Source: Bifidobacterium biavatii DSM 23969 (GTDB taxonomy: Bacteria > Actinomycetota > Actinomycetes > Actinomycetales > Bifidobacteriaceae). From it: a DNA stretch of 53,999 nucleotides. The stretch covers positions 1 through 53,999 of the forward strand of contig NZ_JGYN01000011.1 of assembly GCF_000741165.1 (NCBI RefSeq), read 5' to 3'. The notes under the pieces were generated by a model. That model ran no database searches, was not told where the DNA came from, and worked only from the letters and a program-made list of their open reading frames with translations. Below are positions 43,335-53,004 of the stretch, one piece after another. Every line of letters begins with the position of its first letter. Within the stretch, counting starts at the first letter, position 1. Position numbers and translations under genes: made by a program.

Positions 43335-45332
43335 TTACCACATGCCGAACGGATCGGTCAGGCCGCCGTTGTCGCCGGTGCCGCCGTCGCTGTTGCCGTT
43401 CGAGTTGCCGTCGGAGCCGTTGCCGTATCCGTAGCCGTTCGAACCGTTGCCGTTCTGGTTGTTCTGGCTGTTGCCGTTCGAGTTGCCGTTGCTGTTGCCG
43501 TTCGACGAGCTGGACGAGCCGTTCACCGCGGACTCCTCCTGGTCGAGCGTCACGTCGACCTCCATGGTCTTGCCGTTGCGCACGATGGTCAGCGTGGCCT
43601 TGTCGCCGAGCGCCGCGGCGCGCACGTAGCCAAGCAGCGCGTAGTGGCTGTTGACCGCGTTGCCGTTGAACGCGACGATCGTGTCACCGGACTTCAGTCC
43701 GGCCTTGTCGGCGGGGCTGCCGGAGACGACCGCGGAACCGGACGTGCCTGCGGTGATCTTCGCGCCGGAGCGGGTCACGCCGTCGGCGGTGGCCGTGTCG
43801 GTGGTGACGGTGATGCCAAGCGCCACGTGCTTGACGGAGCCGCTCTTGATGATCTCGTTGGCGACGCGCTTGACGAGGTTCGCCGGGATGGCGAAGCCGA
43901 TGCCGATCGAGCCGGCCGATTCGGACGAGCTTGCGGTGGACGCGATGGACGAGTTGATGCCGATCACCTGGCCGGCGCCGTTGAACGTCGGGCCGCCGGA
44001 GTTGCCCGGGTTGATGGCCGCGTCGATCTGGACCGCGTTGGTGAAGATCTCGTTGTTGTTGTCGTCGGTCACGGTCACCGGGCGGTTGAGCGCGGAGACG
44101 ATGCCGGTGGTGGCGGTGTCGTCGTAGCCGAGCGGGTTGCCGATGGCCATGACGGCCTCGCCGACGGCGAGTTCGTCGGAGTCGGCGAACGTGACGGCCT
44201 TGAGGTCGCTCGGCGGGTTCTGCAGCTTGATGACCGCGAGGTCGGTGGTCGTGTCGGTGCCGACGAGCGTGGCGTTGTACATGTTGCCGTTGGCGAGCGT
44301 GACTTCGATCGACTGGGCGCCGGAGATCACGTGGTTGTTGGTCACGATGTGGCCTTCGGTGTCGATGATCGCACCGGAGCCCTTGGCGGTGCCGTTGGAC
44401 AGCGTGGTCTGGATGGACACCACGGAGTCGGACACGTCGGAGGCCACGGTCTTCCAGTCGACGGCCTCGCCGCTCTTGGTGGTGGCCGAGCCGGAACCGG
44501 ACTTGTTGGAGCTGACGCTGGACAGCGAGCTGCTGGTCGGCACGGTCACCCAACCGTAGGTGATGGCGCTCCAGCCAATGCCGAGGCACAGCGCAGCGGA
44601 GACGAGCGCGGCGACGACCGCGACGACCACGCCGTTGGCGGTTTTGGCACCGGACTTGCCAGCCGGCTGGCCCGGCTGACCGGGCTGACCCTGCGGGTTC
44701 TGGCCGAACGGCGGCATCGGCGGATAGCCGCCCTGCGGCTGGTTCGGCGCACCCTGCTGCGGCTGCTGGCCGGCGAGGAACGGGTTGCCGTACGGGTTGC
44801 GGTTGGCACCGTTCTGCTGGGCGCCCTGCTGCGGGTTCTGCTGATTCTGCGGCTGTCCCTGCTGGCCGAACGGATTGCTGCCGAACAGGCCGCCGAACGG
44901 CTGCGTCGGCTGGGACTGCGGGTTCTGCTGGCCCTGCGGCTGAGCGGAACCGGCCGGCTGGGTCGGGGTCGGGCCATACGCGCCGTACTCCGGTGCCGGA
45001 CGGTACGGGCCGGAAGCGCTTTCGGATGCGGGTTGGTCCTGCGGAGCCGTGCCCGTCGAACCGTTGCCGGCATTGGAGACGACCGTGGTTTCGCCGGCGG
45101 CCGCCGCATAGTTCGGCGCATCGTTCACCGGCGATTCCGGAGCGGCCGAGGCGGGTGCCATCTGCACCGTCGGCTGTTCGCCGTTGTCTGGCGTGGTGGG
45201 CAGCGCCACGGTGGGCTGCTCGTTGGTGTCGTTGGTGTTGGAGGTGGAAGTCGTGTTGCTCGCGCCGTCGGCATGCTGCGGCTGCGCGTTCTGGTCGCCG
45301 TTGGCGTACCAGTTGTTGTTCTCTTCAGCCAT
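43335..45332 (-). CDS. HtrA/DegP-like trypsin-type serine protease with PDZ domain
   Basis: 665 residues; ATG 45332 behind AAGGAG. A long cytoplasmic N-terminus (1-232), rich in Gln, Pro, Asn and Gly, is followed by one membrane segment (about 233-255), then the extracytoplasmic protease with triad His334 (IVTNNHV), Asp364 (TTDLAVIKL) and Ser445 (NPGNSGGP). One PDZ domain follows (GSPADKAGLKSGDTIVAFNGNAV). The end is Asn/Gly/Ser-rich. This layout is typical of actinobacterial HtrA/PepD, which handle misfolded secreted proteins. Single gene. Confidence 0.95.
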   Translation of the reverse strand: MAEENNNWYANGDQNAQPQHADGASNTTSTSNTNDTNEQPTVALPTTPDNGEQPTVQMAPASAAPESPVNDAPNYAAAAGETTVVSNAGNGSTGTAPQDQPASESASGPYRPAPEYGAYGPTPTQPAGSAQPQGQQNPQSQPTQPFGGLFGSNPFGQQGQPQNQQNPQQGAQQNGANRNPYGNPFLAGQQPQQGAPNQPQGGYPPMPPFGQNPQGQPGQPGQPAGKSGAKTANGVVVAVVAALVSAALCLGIGWSAITYGWVTVPTSSSLSSVSSNKSGSGSATTKSGEAVDWKTVASDVSDSVVSIQTTLSNGTAKGSGAIIDTEGHIVTNNHVISGAQSIEVTLANGNMYNATLVGTDTTTDLAVIKLQNPPSDLKAVTFADSDELAVGEAVMAIGNPLGYDDTATTGIVSALNRPVTVTDDNNNEIFTNAVQIDAAINPGNSGGPTFNGAGQVIGINSSIASTASSSESAGSIGIGFAIPANLVKRVANEIIKSGSVKHVALGITVTTDTATADGVTRSGAKITAGTSGSAVVSGSPADKAGLKSGDTIVAFNGNAVNSHYALLGYVRAAALGDKATLTIVRNGKTMEVDVTLDQEESAVNGSSSSSNGNSNGNSNGNSQNNQNGNGSNGYGYGNGSDGNSNGNSDGGTGDNGGLTDPFGMW

Positions 45333-45579
45333 TGTTGCTCCTTAGGTTGTTGCCGGGCTTTCGTCTGCCCCTTGCGGCCGGCCCGGTGAACTGCTACCTA
45401 AGAGTAAAGATTCTCGCTCTGGAAGTTTCCTGAATGTTTGTTGGAAGGAATAATCGAATTGTCTTTCGATTCTCGCAACGGCTCGGCGCGCTCCGGCCCC
45501 ACTATCCCGTTTGCGGGCAAAGGGTCAATCCGCACCATCCGGTTGAGCTTCCTACCGGACTTCGCCTAGAGTGAAGCGT

Positions 45580-46881
45580 ATGACGAGTCTTTTGGATCAT
45601 CCGCGCGGCGCCGAGCCCGGCAAGCCCGGCGATCGCAGCGCGTTCAACTTTGAAACCATCACGCGTCTGCCCGATGCGGCGGACGGCAAGGGCCGCGGCG
45701 GCGCACGCTACGGCCGCACCGGTATCCTGCACACGCCTCACGGCGACATCCATACGCCCGCGTTCGTGCCGGTCGCCACGCAGGCCGCGATGAAGGCCGT
45801 ACTGCCCGAGACGATGCGCGAGGCAGGCGCACAGTGCATGCTGTCGAACGCCTTCCACCTGTACGAACGCCCCGGCGAGGACGTGCTCGACGCCGCCGGC
45901 GGCCTGGCGAAGTTCATGAACTGGGACGGCCCGACGTTCACCGATTCTGGCGGTTTCCAGGTGCTCTCGCTTGGCGCCGGATTCAAGAAGACGCTGGCGA
46001 TGGACGTGACCGGCATGAAGTCGGACGATGTGATCGCGGATGGCAAGGAGCGCCTCGCGTTCGTGGACGAGGACGGCGTGACGTTCAAGTCGCCGCTCAA
46101 CGGTTCCCTGCACCGTTTTTCCGCCGAGATTTCGATGGGTATCCAGCACAAGATCGGCGCGGACATCATGTTCGCGTTCGACGAGCTGACCACGCTCATG
46201 AACACGCGCCGCTATCAGGAGGAGTCGGTCGAGCGCACGTATCGTTGGGCGCAGCGCTGCGTCGCCGAGCATCAGCGGCTGACCGAGGCGCGGCTCGGCA
46301 AGCCGTATCAGGCGCTGTATGGCGTGGTGCAGGGCGCGAACTACGAGGATCTGCGCCGGCATGCGGCCGAGCAGATCGCGTCGCTGGACTTCGACGGCGT
46401 GGGCATCGGCGGCGCGATCGAGAAGCGGATCATCGGCGACACGTGCGCGTGGATCTGCGACGCGATGCCGGAAAGCCGGCCGCGCCACGTGCTCGGCATC
46501 GCCGCGGTGGACGACATCTTCGCGTGCGTGGAGAACGGCGGTGACACGTTCGACTGCGTGGCGCCGGCTCGCTGCGGCCGCAACGGCGCGATCTTCACGC
46601 GCGACGGCCGTTACAACGTCAAGCGCGCCGAGTTCAAGTTCGATTTCGGCCCGCTCGAGGAGGGCTGCGACTGCTACACGTGCACGCACTATTCGCGCGC
46701 GTACGTCGATCATCTGCTGCGCGCCCGCGAGTTCAACGGGTTCACGCTGGCGACGATCCACAACGAGCATTTCTTCATCAAGCTGCTCGACGACATCCGC
46801 GCGTCGATCGACGGCGGCTATTTCGACGAGTTCCGCGACGAAACGCTCGCCCGCTTCTACGCGCGCGGCTCGCGCGGTTGA
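45580..46881 (+). CDS. tgt: tRNA-guanine transglycosylase (queuine tRNA-ribosyltransferase)
   Basis: 433 residues from ATG 45580 (GTG 45571 is an alternative; neither has a strong ribosome site). Exchanges guanine-34 for a queuine precursor in GUN-anticodon tRNAs. Family signs: GDIHTPAFVPVATQA, TDSGGFQV, GVVQGANYEDLR, and the zinc site CDCYTCTHYSRAYVDHLL. Length normal. Followed by an inverted repeat at 46903-46942. Confidence 0.95.
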   Translation: MTSLLDHPRGAEPGKPGDRSAFNFETITRLPDAADGKGRGGARYGRTGILHTPHGDIHTPAFVPVATQAAMKAVLPETMREAGAQCMLSNAFHLYERPGEDVLDAAGGLAKFMNWDGPTFTDSGGFQVLSLGAGFKKTLAMDVTGMKSDDVIADGKERLAFVDEDGVTFKSPLNGSLHRFSAEISMGIQHKIGADIMFAFDELTTLMNTRRYQEESVERTYRWAQRCVAEHQRLTEARLGKPYQALYGVVQGANYEDLRRHAAEQIASLDFDGVGIGGAIEKRIIGDTCAWICDAMPESRPRHVLGIAAVDDIFACVENGGDTFDCVAPARCGRNGAIFTRDGRYNVKRAEFKFDFGPLEEGCDCYTCTHYSRAYVDHLLRAREFNGFTLATIHNEHFFIKLLDDIRASIDGGYFDEFRDETLARFYARGSRG

Positions 46882-46902
46882 AACCGTACAGCCGCCGCAA
46901 CG

Positions 46903-46942
46903 CGCGACGATCCCGTGGCTGTTCTCGGGTGGGATCGTCGCG
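46903..46942 (+). terminator. Inverted repeat after tgt
   Basis: CGCGACGATCCC (46903-46914) pairs exactly with GGGATCGTCGCG (46931-46942). No clear T-run follows. Located between the convergent tgt and GGT genes. Confidence 0.6.
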
Positions 46943-47045
46943 TGATCCGGGCCGCACGGCGGCTCGTGGTATGCCGTCGGCAGGGTTGCAGATAGGACCG
47001 CGACGGGACCGCAGGCGCGAGATTATCTGTCGCGGGATTACCTCG

Positions 47046-48761
47046 TCACAGGCAGGCGATGTTGCTGTCGGTGCGTGATTCCGTGCCGCCGACCAGCGCA
47101 CGCCCGCCCCAGCCGGAGCCGGACGCCGCATCGTCCGTCGCACGGATTGCCGCATCGCCGGTTGCCGCGTCCCAGTCGCCGACGCGCATGATCATCTGCC
47201 CGCGGCCGAAGTCGGCCGTTTCGAGGCTCATGCTCATCTCGTGCCCGCGTCGGGCCAGCTCCCGTGCGATCACAGGATCGAACCGCGTCTCCACGCGAGT
47301 CGCGTTGCTGCGATCCCACCGCCAGCGCGGCGCGTCGAGCGCCTGCTGCGGGTCCATGCCGAAGTCAATCGCGTTCATCGCGACCTGCACGTGGCCCTGC
47401 GGCTGCATGTACGCGCCCATCACGCCGAACGGTCCGACCGGCCGGCCGTCGCGCATCAGGAATCCCGGAATGATCGTGTGATACGTGCGCTTGCCCGGCT
47501 TGAGAGCGTTCGCAAGCGACGGGTCGAGCGCAAAATCGGCGCCGCGGTTCTGCAACGCTATGCCGGTGCCGGGCACGACGATGCCCGACCCGAATCCCAT
47601 GTAGTTCGACTGGATGTACGAGACCATGTTGCCTTCGCCGTCCGCGCAGCACAGGTACACGGTGCCGGACGTGGACGGTGTGCGCGTCGTGCGCACCTTG
47701 GCCGTCTCGCCGATCAGCCGCGCCTTCTCCTCGCCGTATTCGGGAGCAAGATAACGCGCGTAATCAACATCCGTGTCGTCCGGATCGGTGACCACGTCGA
47801 ACGCGTCCGCGAACGCGATCTTGATCGCCTCGATCTGCCGGTGGTACGCGAGCGCGCGGTCCGTTCCGGTAATGTCGAAGTTGCGCAGGATGTTGAGCGC
47901 CATGAGCGCGACGATGCCCTGTCCGTTCGGTGGGATTTCGCACACTTGCCAGCCGTCGCGGTAGTCGAGCCGCATCGGGTCGACCCAACGCGGTGCGTAT
48001 GCGGCCAGATCGTCGTATCGCAGGTAGCCGCCGGCCGCGCGGCTTGCCACGTCGATCGCGCGCGCTAGGTCGCCTTCGTAGAACGAGCGCGCGTTCGTCG
48101 CACCGATGTCGGCCAGCGAGTCGGCGTGATCCGGCAGCGTGACGACGTCGCCAGCGCGCGGCGTGCGCTGGTCGTCGCCGCGCGTGAATGTGCGGAACCA
48201 TTCGTCGAACCGGCCGTCGGCGTTCTCCCGACGATACACATCGGCCGAACGCCGCCACCAGTACGCGAGATTCGGGTTTGCAGCGTAGCCGTTGCGTGCG
48301 TAGTCGACGGCCGGTGCGAGATCGTCGGACAGTGTGAGCCTGCCGTAGCGTGCGTTGAGTGCAGCCCATGCGGCGGGCGCGCCCGGCACGGTGACCGGTG
48401 TCCAGCCGAAGCGCGGCATGCGTCCGTCCGCGGTCGCGTTGCCGTCCGCGAGCACCCGGTCGATGGAGATGCCGCGCGGCGCCGGGCCGCTTGAGTTGAG
48501 GCCGATCAGACGCTGTTCGCGAGCGCTCCACGCGATGCAGAACGCGTCCGATCCGAGGCCGTTGGACATCGGTTCGACGACGGTGAGCGCGGCCGCCGCC
48601 GCGATCGCAGCATCGAACGCGTTGCCGCCCTCGAGCATGACCTGCAGGCCGGCGGCCGACGCCTGCGGTTCGGAGCAGTTGACCATGGCCCGGTTCGCGT
48701 AGATGGGAAAGCGCTGGGACGGATACCGCTGGGCGAGCGGGTCGAAATTCACGGTTGCCAT
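47046..48761 (-). CDS. Gamma-glutamyltransferase family protein
   Basis: 571 residues from ATG 48761 (MATVNFDPLAQRYPSQRFP). GGT-family autoprocessing Thr is probably in TSGTVYLCC, followed by MVSYIQSNYMGFGSGIVVPGTGIALQNRGADF, the classic GGT small-subunit start. N-terminal NCSEPQASAAGLQVMLEGGNAFDAAIAAAAALTVVEP is the large-subunit opening. No signal peptide, as in YwrD-type cytoplasmic members. Function: transfer or hydrolysis of gamma-glutamyl groups; the physiological substrate is unclear. Confidence 0.92.
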   Translation of the reverse strand: MATVNFDPLAQRYPSQRFPIYANRAMVNCSEPQASAAGLQVMLEGGNAFDAAIAAAAALTVVEPMSNGLGSDAFCIAWSAREQRLIGLNSSGPAPRGISIDRVLADGNATADGRMPRFGWTPVTVPGAPAAWAALNARYGRLTLSDDLAPAVDYARNGYAANPNLAYWWRRSADVYRRENADGRFDEWFRTFTRGDDQRTPRAGDVVTLPDHADSLADIGATNARSFYEGDLARAIDVASRAAGGYLRYDDLAAYAPRWVDPMRLDYRDGWQVCEIPPNGQGIVALMALNILRNFDITGTDRALAYHRQIEAIKIAFADAFDVVTDPDDTDVDYARYLAPEYGEEKARLIGETAKVRTTRTPSTSGTVYLCCADGEGNMVSYIQSNYMGFGSGIVVPGTGIALQNRGADFALDPSLANALKPGKRTYHTIIPGFLMRDGRPVGPFGVMGAYMQPQGHVQVAMNAIDFGMDPQQALDAPRWRWDRSNATRVETRFDPVIARELARRGHEMSMSLETADFGRGQMIMRVGDWDAATGDAAIRATDDAASGSGWGGRALVGGTESRTDSNIACL

Positions 48762-48884
48762 GCATCCATTATCGCGCCGATGACGGCCCAACCGCAGCCA
48801 CGTACCTTCTCTGTAGTCCGAACACGGTCACGCCTATAGTCTGCCGATCCAGACAACGTGGCCGGATGCAGACAGCACGATACG

Positions 48885-49007
48885 CTGAATTGTGGGGTTT
48901 TACGTGGGGGGTCCATGACCTTGGACGTGTACGCCAACCTGTTCGATGCCGACTTAGACAACGTGGCCGACCGAATGAACAACACATTGCGCAGCCTGAA
49001 CGCCTGA
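48885..49007 (+). pseudogene. C-terminal remnant of a tyrosine-type phage integrase
   Basis: Frame 48915-49007 reads MTLDVYANLFDADLDNVADR, then about ten further residues to a stop. This is the end of actinophage/integrative-element tyrosine recombinases, where the catalytic Tyr lies in LDVYAxLF. Nothing of the catalytic R-H-R core is found upstream; the frame continues only for some ten codons. It ends 100 bp from tRNA-Leu, a common attachment target. Probably a scar of a lost element. Confidence 0.75.
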
Positions 49008-49056
49008 AATTGTGGCACATTTTATGGCACATTTTCCCTCGTTCGGCAGATACAGA

Positions 49057-49095
49057 AAAGCCCCGAATCGTTGGTATTTCAACGGTTCGGGGCTT
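49057..49095. terminator. Bidirectional terminator beside tRNA-Leu
   Basis: AAAGCCCCGAATCGTTG (49057-49073) pairs, with one mismatch, with CAACGGTTCGGGGCTTT (49079-49095). T-rich sides on both strands; probably ends tRNA-Leu transcription on the minus strand. Confidence 0.82.
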
Positions 49096-49106
49096 TCATC
49101 CCTGCG

Positions 49107-49189
49107 TGCGAGTGGGGGGAGTTGAACCCCCACGAGCATACACTCACTGCCACCTGAAGACAGCGCGTCTACCATTCCGCCACACTCGC
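49107..49189 (-). tRNA. tRNA-Leu (CAG anticodon)
   Basis: Acceptor stem GCGAGTG/CACTCGC with discriminator A, anticodon loop TTCAGGT (anticodon CAG), long variable arm and T-loop GGTTCAACTCC are all visible; 83 nt without CCA. The integrase remnant lies next to its 3' end. Confidence 0.95.
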
Positions 49190-49434
49190 AGACAATCGAT
49201 TAAGATACACCCATATCCGCGATTGCACAATCTTCGGCGTGTCGCGCCATTTTGCAACGGAAATCATGTCCCGTCAAACCGATGCACAAGCCGCTGCGCA
49301 ACCTATCGCCGGCCACCGCAACACAGCCGATCTGGCAGCGTCTCCGCCCCGCGCGCACAGCCGCATAATTCGACAGCAACGGTTCACCCCAGCGCGCACG
49401 ACTCCACCCCGCGAGCGCAGCCATATACCTTTCA

Positions 49435-49800
49435 TCACAACGACACGATGTCCGCACCGAACGGCCACAACGCCAGCTTGGCCATCTTGAACGACTGGAT
49501 GCCGAACGGGATTCCAATGATCGTCACGCAGTTGAGCAGGCCGGCGCCCACGTATCCGAGCGCCATCCACACGCCAACCAGCACCAACCACACGATGTTT
49601 GCCAGCGTGGAGCCGACGCCGCCCCGATACACCACGGTCTTGCCGAATGGCGTGAGCGTGAGTTCGGCCATTTTGAATGCCTGGATGCCCAGCGGAATGC
49701 CGATGATCGTCACGCACAGCACGAGCCCGACGATCGCCCATCCCAGCGACAGGAACAGTCCGCCCAGAATCAGCCACAGGATATTGCCTAAAAGTCTCAT
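49435..49800 (-). CDS. YccF domain membrane protein
   Basis: 121 residues with two related halves, each ending in GIPxGIQxFKMAxLxLxPFG (residues about 33-53 and 92-112), the mark of YccF/DUF307 proteins. Four membrane segments are likely. Function unknown in the family. Start ATG 49800. Single gene on the minus strand. Confidence 0.93.
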   Translation of the reverse strand: MRLLGNILWLILGGLFLSLGWAIVGLVLCVTIIGIPLGIQAFKMAELTLTPFGKTVVYRGGVGSTLANIVWLVLVGVWMALGYVGAGLLNCVTIIGIPFGIQSFKMAKLALWPFGADIVSL

Positions 49801-50160
49801 GCACTTATCTTGTCACGCCGTCCCACACGCAACGGTCCGGGAAACCACTGATTTTCCCCTGAATCAACGGACCGGATCATTCATCGTCATCATCAGCGCC
49901 GCACGGGCGGGCTCGACGGCCGTTTCCCGCGTCGACTCGCGTTCATCGGACCGCTGTGTCTCGTCCGTTCGACCCCACGCCACGCATCACGCGCATCATG
50001 CGCATCACATCAATCCGCCTTACAGTGACAATCCGGCATTCCGTCACGATTTGTCATCGCCCGAATCGCCAATCCCTCCTGCTATCGTTTGCATAAAGAC
50101 GGGACGCGCACGCGCGATCCCCGCGCATCCCCGGCATCCAGCGGACGGAAGGAGCCTCCA
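49801..50160. other. Intergenic region between yccF-like and alpha-glucosidase genes
   Basis: 360 bp of divergent promoter space. No gene, repeat or clear operator was seen. GCTATCG and GCATAAA near 50080-50095 are weak candidates for the promoter of the GH13 gene. Confidence 0.5.
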
Positions 50161-51936
50161 ATGACGGCGAACAATGCACGCGACGACTGGTGGAAGCAGG
50201 CGGTCGTCTACCAGATCTATCCGCGCAGCTTCAAGGACGTAAACGGCGACGGCCTCGGCGACATCGCCGGCATCACCGAGAAAATGCCGTATCTCAAGGC
50301 GCTCGGCGTGGACGCGATCTGGCTGAGCCCGTTCTATCCGTCCGATCTGGCCGACGGCGGCTACGACGTGATCGACTATCGCAACGTCGACCCGCGTCTC
50401 GGCACCATGGACGACTTCGACGAGATGGCCGCGGCCGCGCGCGAGGCCGGCATCAAGATCATCGTCGACATCGTGCCGAACCACACGTCAAACAAGCACA
50501 AGCTGTTCCAGGCCGCCCTCGCCGCCGCTCCCGGCTCCCCCGAACGCGACCGGTACATCTTCCGCGAAGGCCGCGGCGAGCACGGCGAACTGCCGCCGAA
50601 CGACTGGCAGGCCATGTTCGGCGGCCCCGCGTGGGAGCGCGTGCCGGACGGCCAGTGGTACCTGCACATCTTCACCAAGGAGCAGCCGGACGTCAACTGG
50701 AACAATCCGGACATCCACGCGGAATTCGCGAAAACGCTGCGTTTCTGGTCCGACCACGGCGCGGACGGCTTCCGCATCGACGTGGCGCACGGCCTCGCCA
50801 AGGATCTCGACAGCGTCCCGCTCGCGGACATGCCGGCGGACACCGTGCAGGACGGCCTGTGCCACGACGGCACGAGCCCACTGTGGGATCGCCCGGAAGT
50901 GCACGACATCTACCGCGAGTGGCGAGAGATTTTCAACGAGTACGATCCGCCAAGGTTTGCAGTCGGCGAGGCGTGGGTGGTGCCGGAGCACCAGCATCTG
51001 TACGCGAGCACCGACGAGCTCGGCCAGGTGTTCAATTTTGAGTTCGCGAAGGCGAACTGGGATGTGCGCGAAATGCGCGCGGCGATCGCCGAGGGGCTTG
51101 ATGCGGCGGCCGAGACGGGCGATTCGACGACCACGTGGGTGATGAACAACCACGATGTGCCGCGCAGCCCGTCGCGTTACGGCCTGCCGCAGGTGACGCG
51201 CACTCCGTATCACCAGCTGGCGCACGATTGGCTGCTGCGCAACGGCGGCACGTACGAGGAGGATCGCGAGCTGGGCGCGCGCCGTGCCCGCGCCGCCGTG
51301 CTCATGGAAATGGGCCTGCCGGGTTCGGTGTACGTGTATCAGGGCGAAGAGCTGGGTCTGCCGGAGGTTGCGGACATCCCGTGGGATCGTCTCGAGGATC
51401 CGACGCCGTTCAACTCGCGGCGCAATTTCACCGACAAGGGCCGCGACGGCTGCCGCGTGCCGCTGCCGTGGGATTCGACGGACGTGCCGGCCGTGGCGAA
51501 CTGGTCGCCCGCGCCGGCTGCCGAGCACGCGTTCGGTACGGGCGCCTCGTTCGGTTTTTCGCCGGCCACGCGCCCGGACGGTTCGCATGCGGCCGATCCG
51601 CACCTGCCGCAGCCGTTGTGGTTCAAGGATTACGCTGCCGATGCCGAGGATCGCGATGCCGGGTCGATGCTGAATCTGTATCGCCGCGTCATGTCGTTGC
51701 GTGCCGGCCTGCTGACGGCCACCGGCGACGTGTCGTCGTTCGATTGGCTGGAGTTGGGCGATGACGTGATCGCGTATCGTCGTCCGAGCACGGATGATGA
51801 CGGCCGCGCGTTCGTTAACGTCACGAATTTCGGCGTGGACGCGATCGAATTGCCGTCCGGCGAACCGGTGCTTGCGTCGGTGCCGCTGGTCGACGGCCTG
51901 CTGCCGTCCGATGCGTCCGTCTGGCTGCTGCAGTAG
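50161..51936 (+). CDS. Alpha-glucosidase / oligo-1,6-glucosidase (GH13)
   Basis: 591 residues from ATG 50161 with GGAAGGAG upstream. Releases glucose from non-reducing ends of short alpha-glucans or sucrose-like compounds. GH13 regions: DIVPNHTS (about 103-110), GFRIDVAHG with nucleophile Asp207, VGEAWVVPE with acid/base Glu270, and NNHDVPR with Asp332. The VPNHTS variant points to alpha-1,4- or mixed specificity more than strict alpha-1,6. Cytoplasmic, single gene; similar to the AglA/AglB enzymes of bifidobacteria. No regulator gene adjoins it. Confidence 0.92.
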   Translation: MTANNARDDWWKQAVVYQIYPRSFKDVNGDGLGDIAGITEKMPYLKALGVDAIWLSPFYPSDLADGGYDVIDYRNVDPRLGTMDDFDEMAAAAREAGIKIIVDIVPNHTSNKHKLFQAALAAAPGSPERDRYIFREGRGEHGELPPNDWQAMFGGPAWERVPDGQWYLHIFTKEQPDVNWNNPDIHAEFAKTLRFWSDHGADGFRIDVAHGLAKDLDSVPLADMPADTVQDGLCHDGTSPLWDRPEVHDIYREWREIFNEYDPPRFAVGEAWVVPEHQHLYASTDELGQVFNFEFAKANWDVREMRAAIAEGLDAAAETGDSTTTWVMNNHDVPRSPSRYGLPQVTRTPYHQLAHDWLLRNGGTYEEDRELGARRARAAVLMEMGLPGSVYVYQGEELGLPEVADIPWDRLEDPTPFNSRRNFTDKGRDGCRVPLPWDSTDVPAVANWSPAPAAEHAFGTGASFGFSPATRPDGSHAADPHLPQPLWFKDYAADAEDRDAGSMLNLYRRVMSLRAGLLTATGDVSSFDWLELGDDVIAYRRPSTDDDGRAFVNVTNFGVDAIELPSGEPVLASVPLVDGLLPSDASVWLLQ

Positions 51937-52143
51937 CGATGTCGCACGCATGCGGACGCGCATGCGTGTAACAGTGCGTGTAACAGTGAACGTCAGGCGG
52001 CAAACGTCGGCTTGCATCGTGCACGATATCGGCGATGCCGTGCACGACGGCAGGCCAGCGTTTGCCGCGGTGAGCATGTTGTCAATCAGCATGCGTTGGC
52101 ATGCACGTATCTTGGACGACTCGTGCCTGCAGACGCATGTACG

Positions 52144-52833
52144 TCAGCAGTTCCAGCGTTCGATCACGCGGTCGCCCTTGTAGACGGACAGGATCGAATA
52201 GTGCGCGGTGTCGAGGCGCAGCAGCCGCGCGAACTGCGGCTCGACGCCCAGCCAGCGCGATGTCAGGACGCGCAGCACGTGCGCGTGCGCGACGAACAGC
52301 ACGTTGCGTCCGTCCTCGAGCAGCGGCATGGCCTGATCGATGGCCAGCTGCACGCGCTCGTACACGTCCTGCAACGATTCGCCGGCGCCGTTGTGCACGG
52401 TGATGCGTTCGCCGCCGGGCAGCGTCTCCTCCCATTCGCCTTCCATGGACGGGTCGAGCGCGTCCGGCCCGTCGCGCCACACGTCCCACGAGCCGCCGTG
52501 CATCTGCGCCACGGTCTGCCGCGTGCGGCCTTCCGCACGGCCGTAATCCCATTCGGCCAGCGCCGGCAGCGTCTGCGGCTGGAAGCCGGCCAGACGCGCG
52601 GTTTGCTGCGCACGTTTGAGCGGGCTGGCGAACATGCAATCGTCGTCAAACCCTTCCGGGAATAGACTGCGAATACGTTTGCCGGCATCCAGCGCCTGTT
52701 CTTCGCCGGTTGCCGTCAGGGGAATGTCGGTGCGTCCCGTGTGCTGCCCGGAGACGCTCCATGCGGTTTCCCCATGCCGCAGGAGCACCAACTGTCCGGT
52801 TGCGGCCGCCTTGCCACTGTTCGTTTGACTCAT
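52144..52833 (-). CDS. Histidine phosphatase family protein (phosphoglycerate-mutase-like)
   Basis: 229 residues from ATG 52833; the frame continues to 52911 without a ribosome site. RHGETAWS holds the phospho-accepting His; SPLKRAQQTARL and FVAHAHVLRVL supply other active-site residues. Many family members are small-molecule or cofactor phosphatases (acid phosphatase, CobC type); the substrate is not evident here. The 207-bp gap before its 3' side has the small palindrome ATCGTGCACGAT (52016-52027) and a tandem GCGTGTAACAGT repeat near 51965. Confidence 0.9.
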   Translation of the reverse strand: MSQTNSGKAAATGQLVLLRHGETAWSVSGQHTGRTDIPLTATGEEQALDAGKRIRSLFPEGFDDDCMFASPLKRAQQTARLAGFQPQTLPALAEWDYGRAEGRTRQTVAQMHGGSWDVWRDGPDALDPSMEGEWEETLPGGERITVHNGAGESLQDVYERVQLAIDQAMPLLEDGRNVLFVAHAHVLRVLTSRWLGVEPQFARLLRLDTAHYSILSVYKGDRVIERWNC

Positions 52834-53004
52834 ATGACTCACTCTACTCACGTCGCATGGCTTTCGCATCGGTTTGCCCTCTTTTTGCGGCGGCATGTTC
52901 CGCATGGACATGGGAGCGCATCGATGGATGCAGCCGTGTGCTGTCGCGTCGCATGCACAGACATGCCGTGGCCCGCGTCGTTACCTCGCCAAATAATGTT
53001 GAGC

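Noticed and set aside
48755..50164. 469-codon plus-strand open frame across the integrase remnant, tRNA-Leu and yccF-like gene
   Set aside because: It runs over a tRNA and a recognisable gene on the other strand, and its sequence is His/Ser/Thr/Pro-rich without family features; the integrase tail is in another frame.
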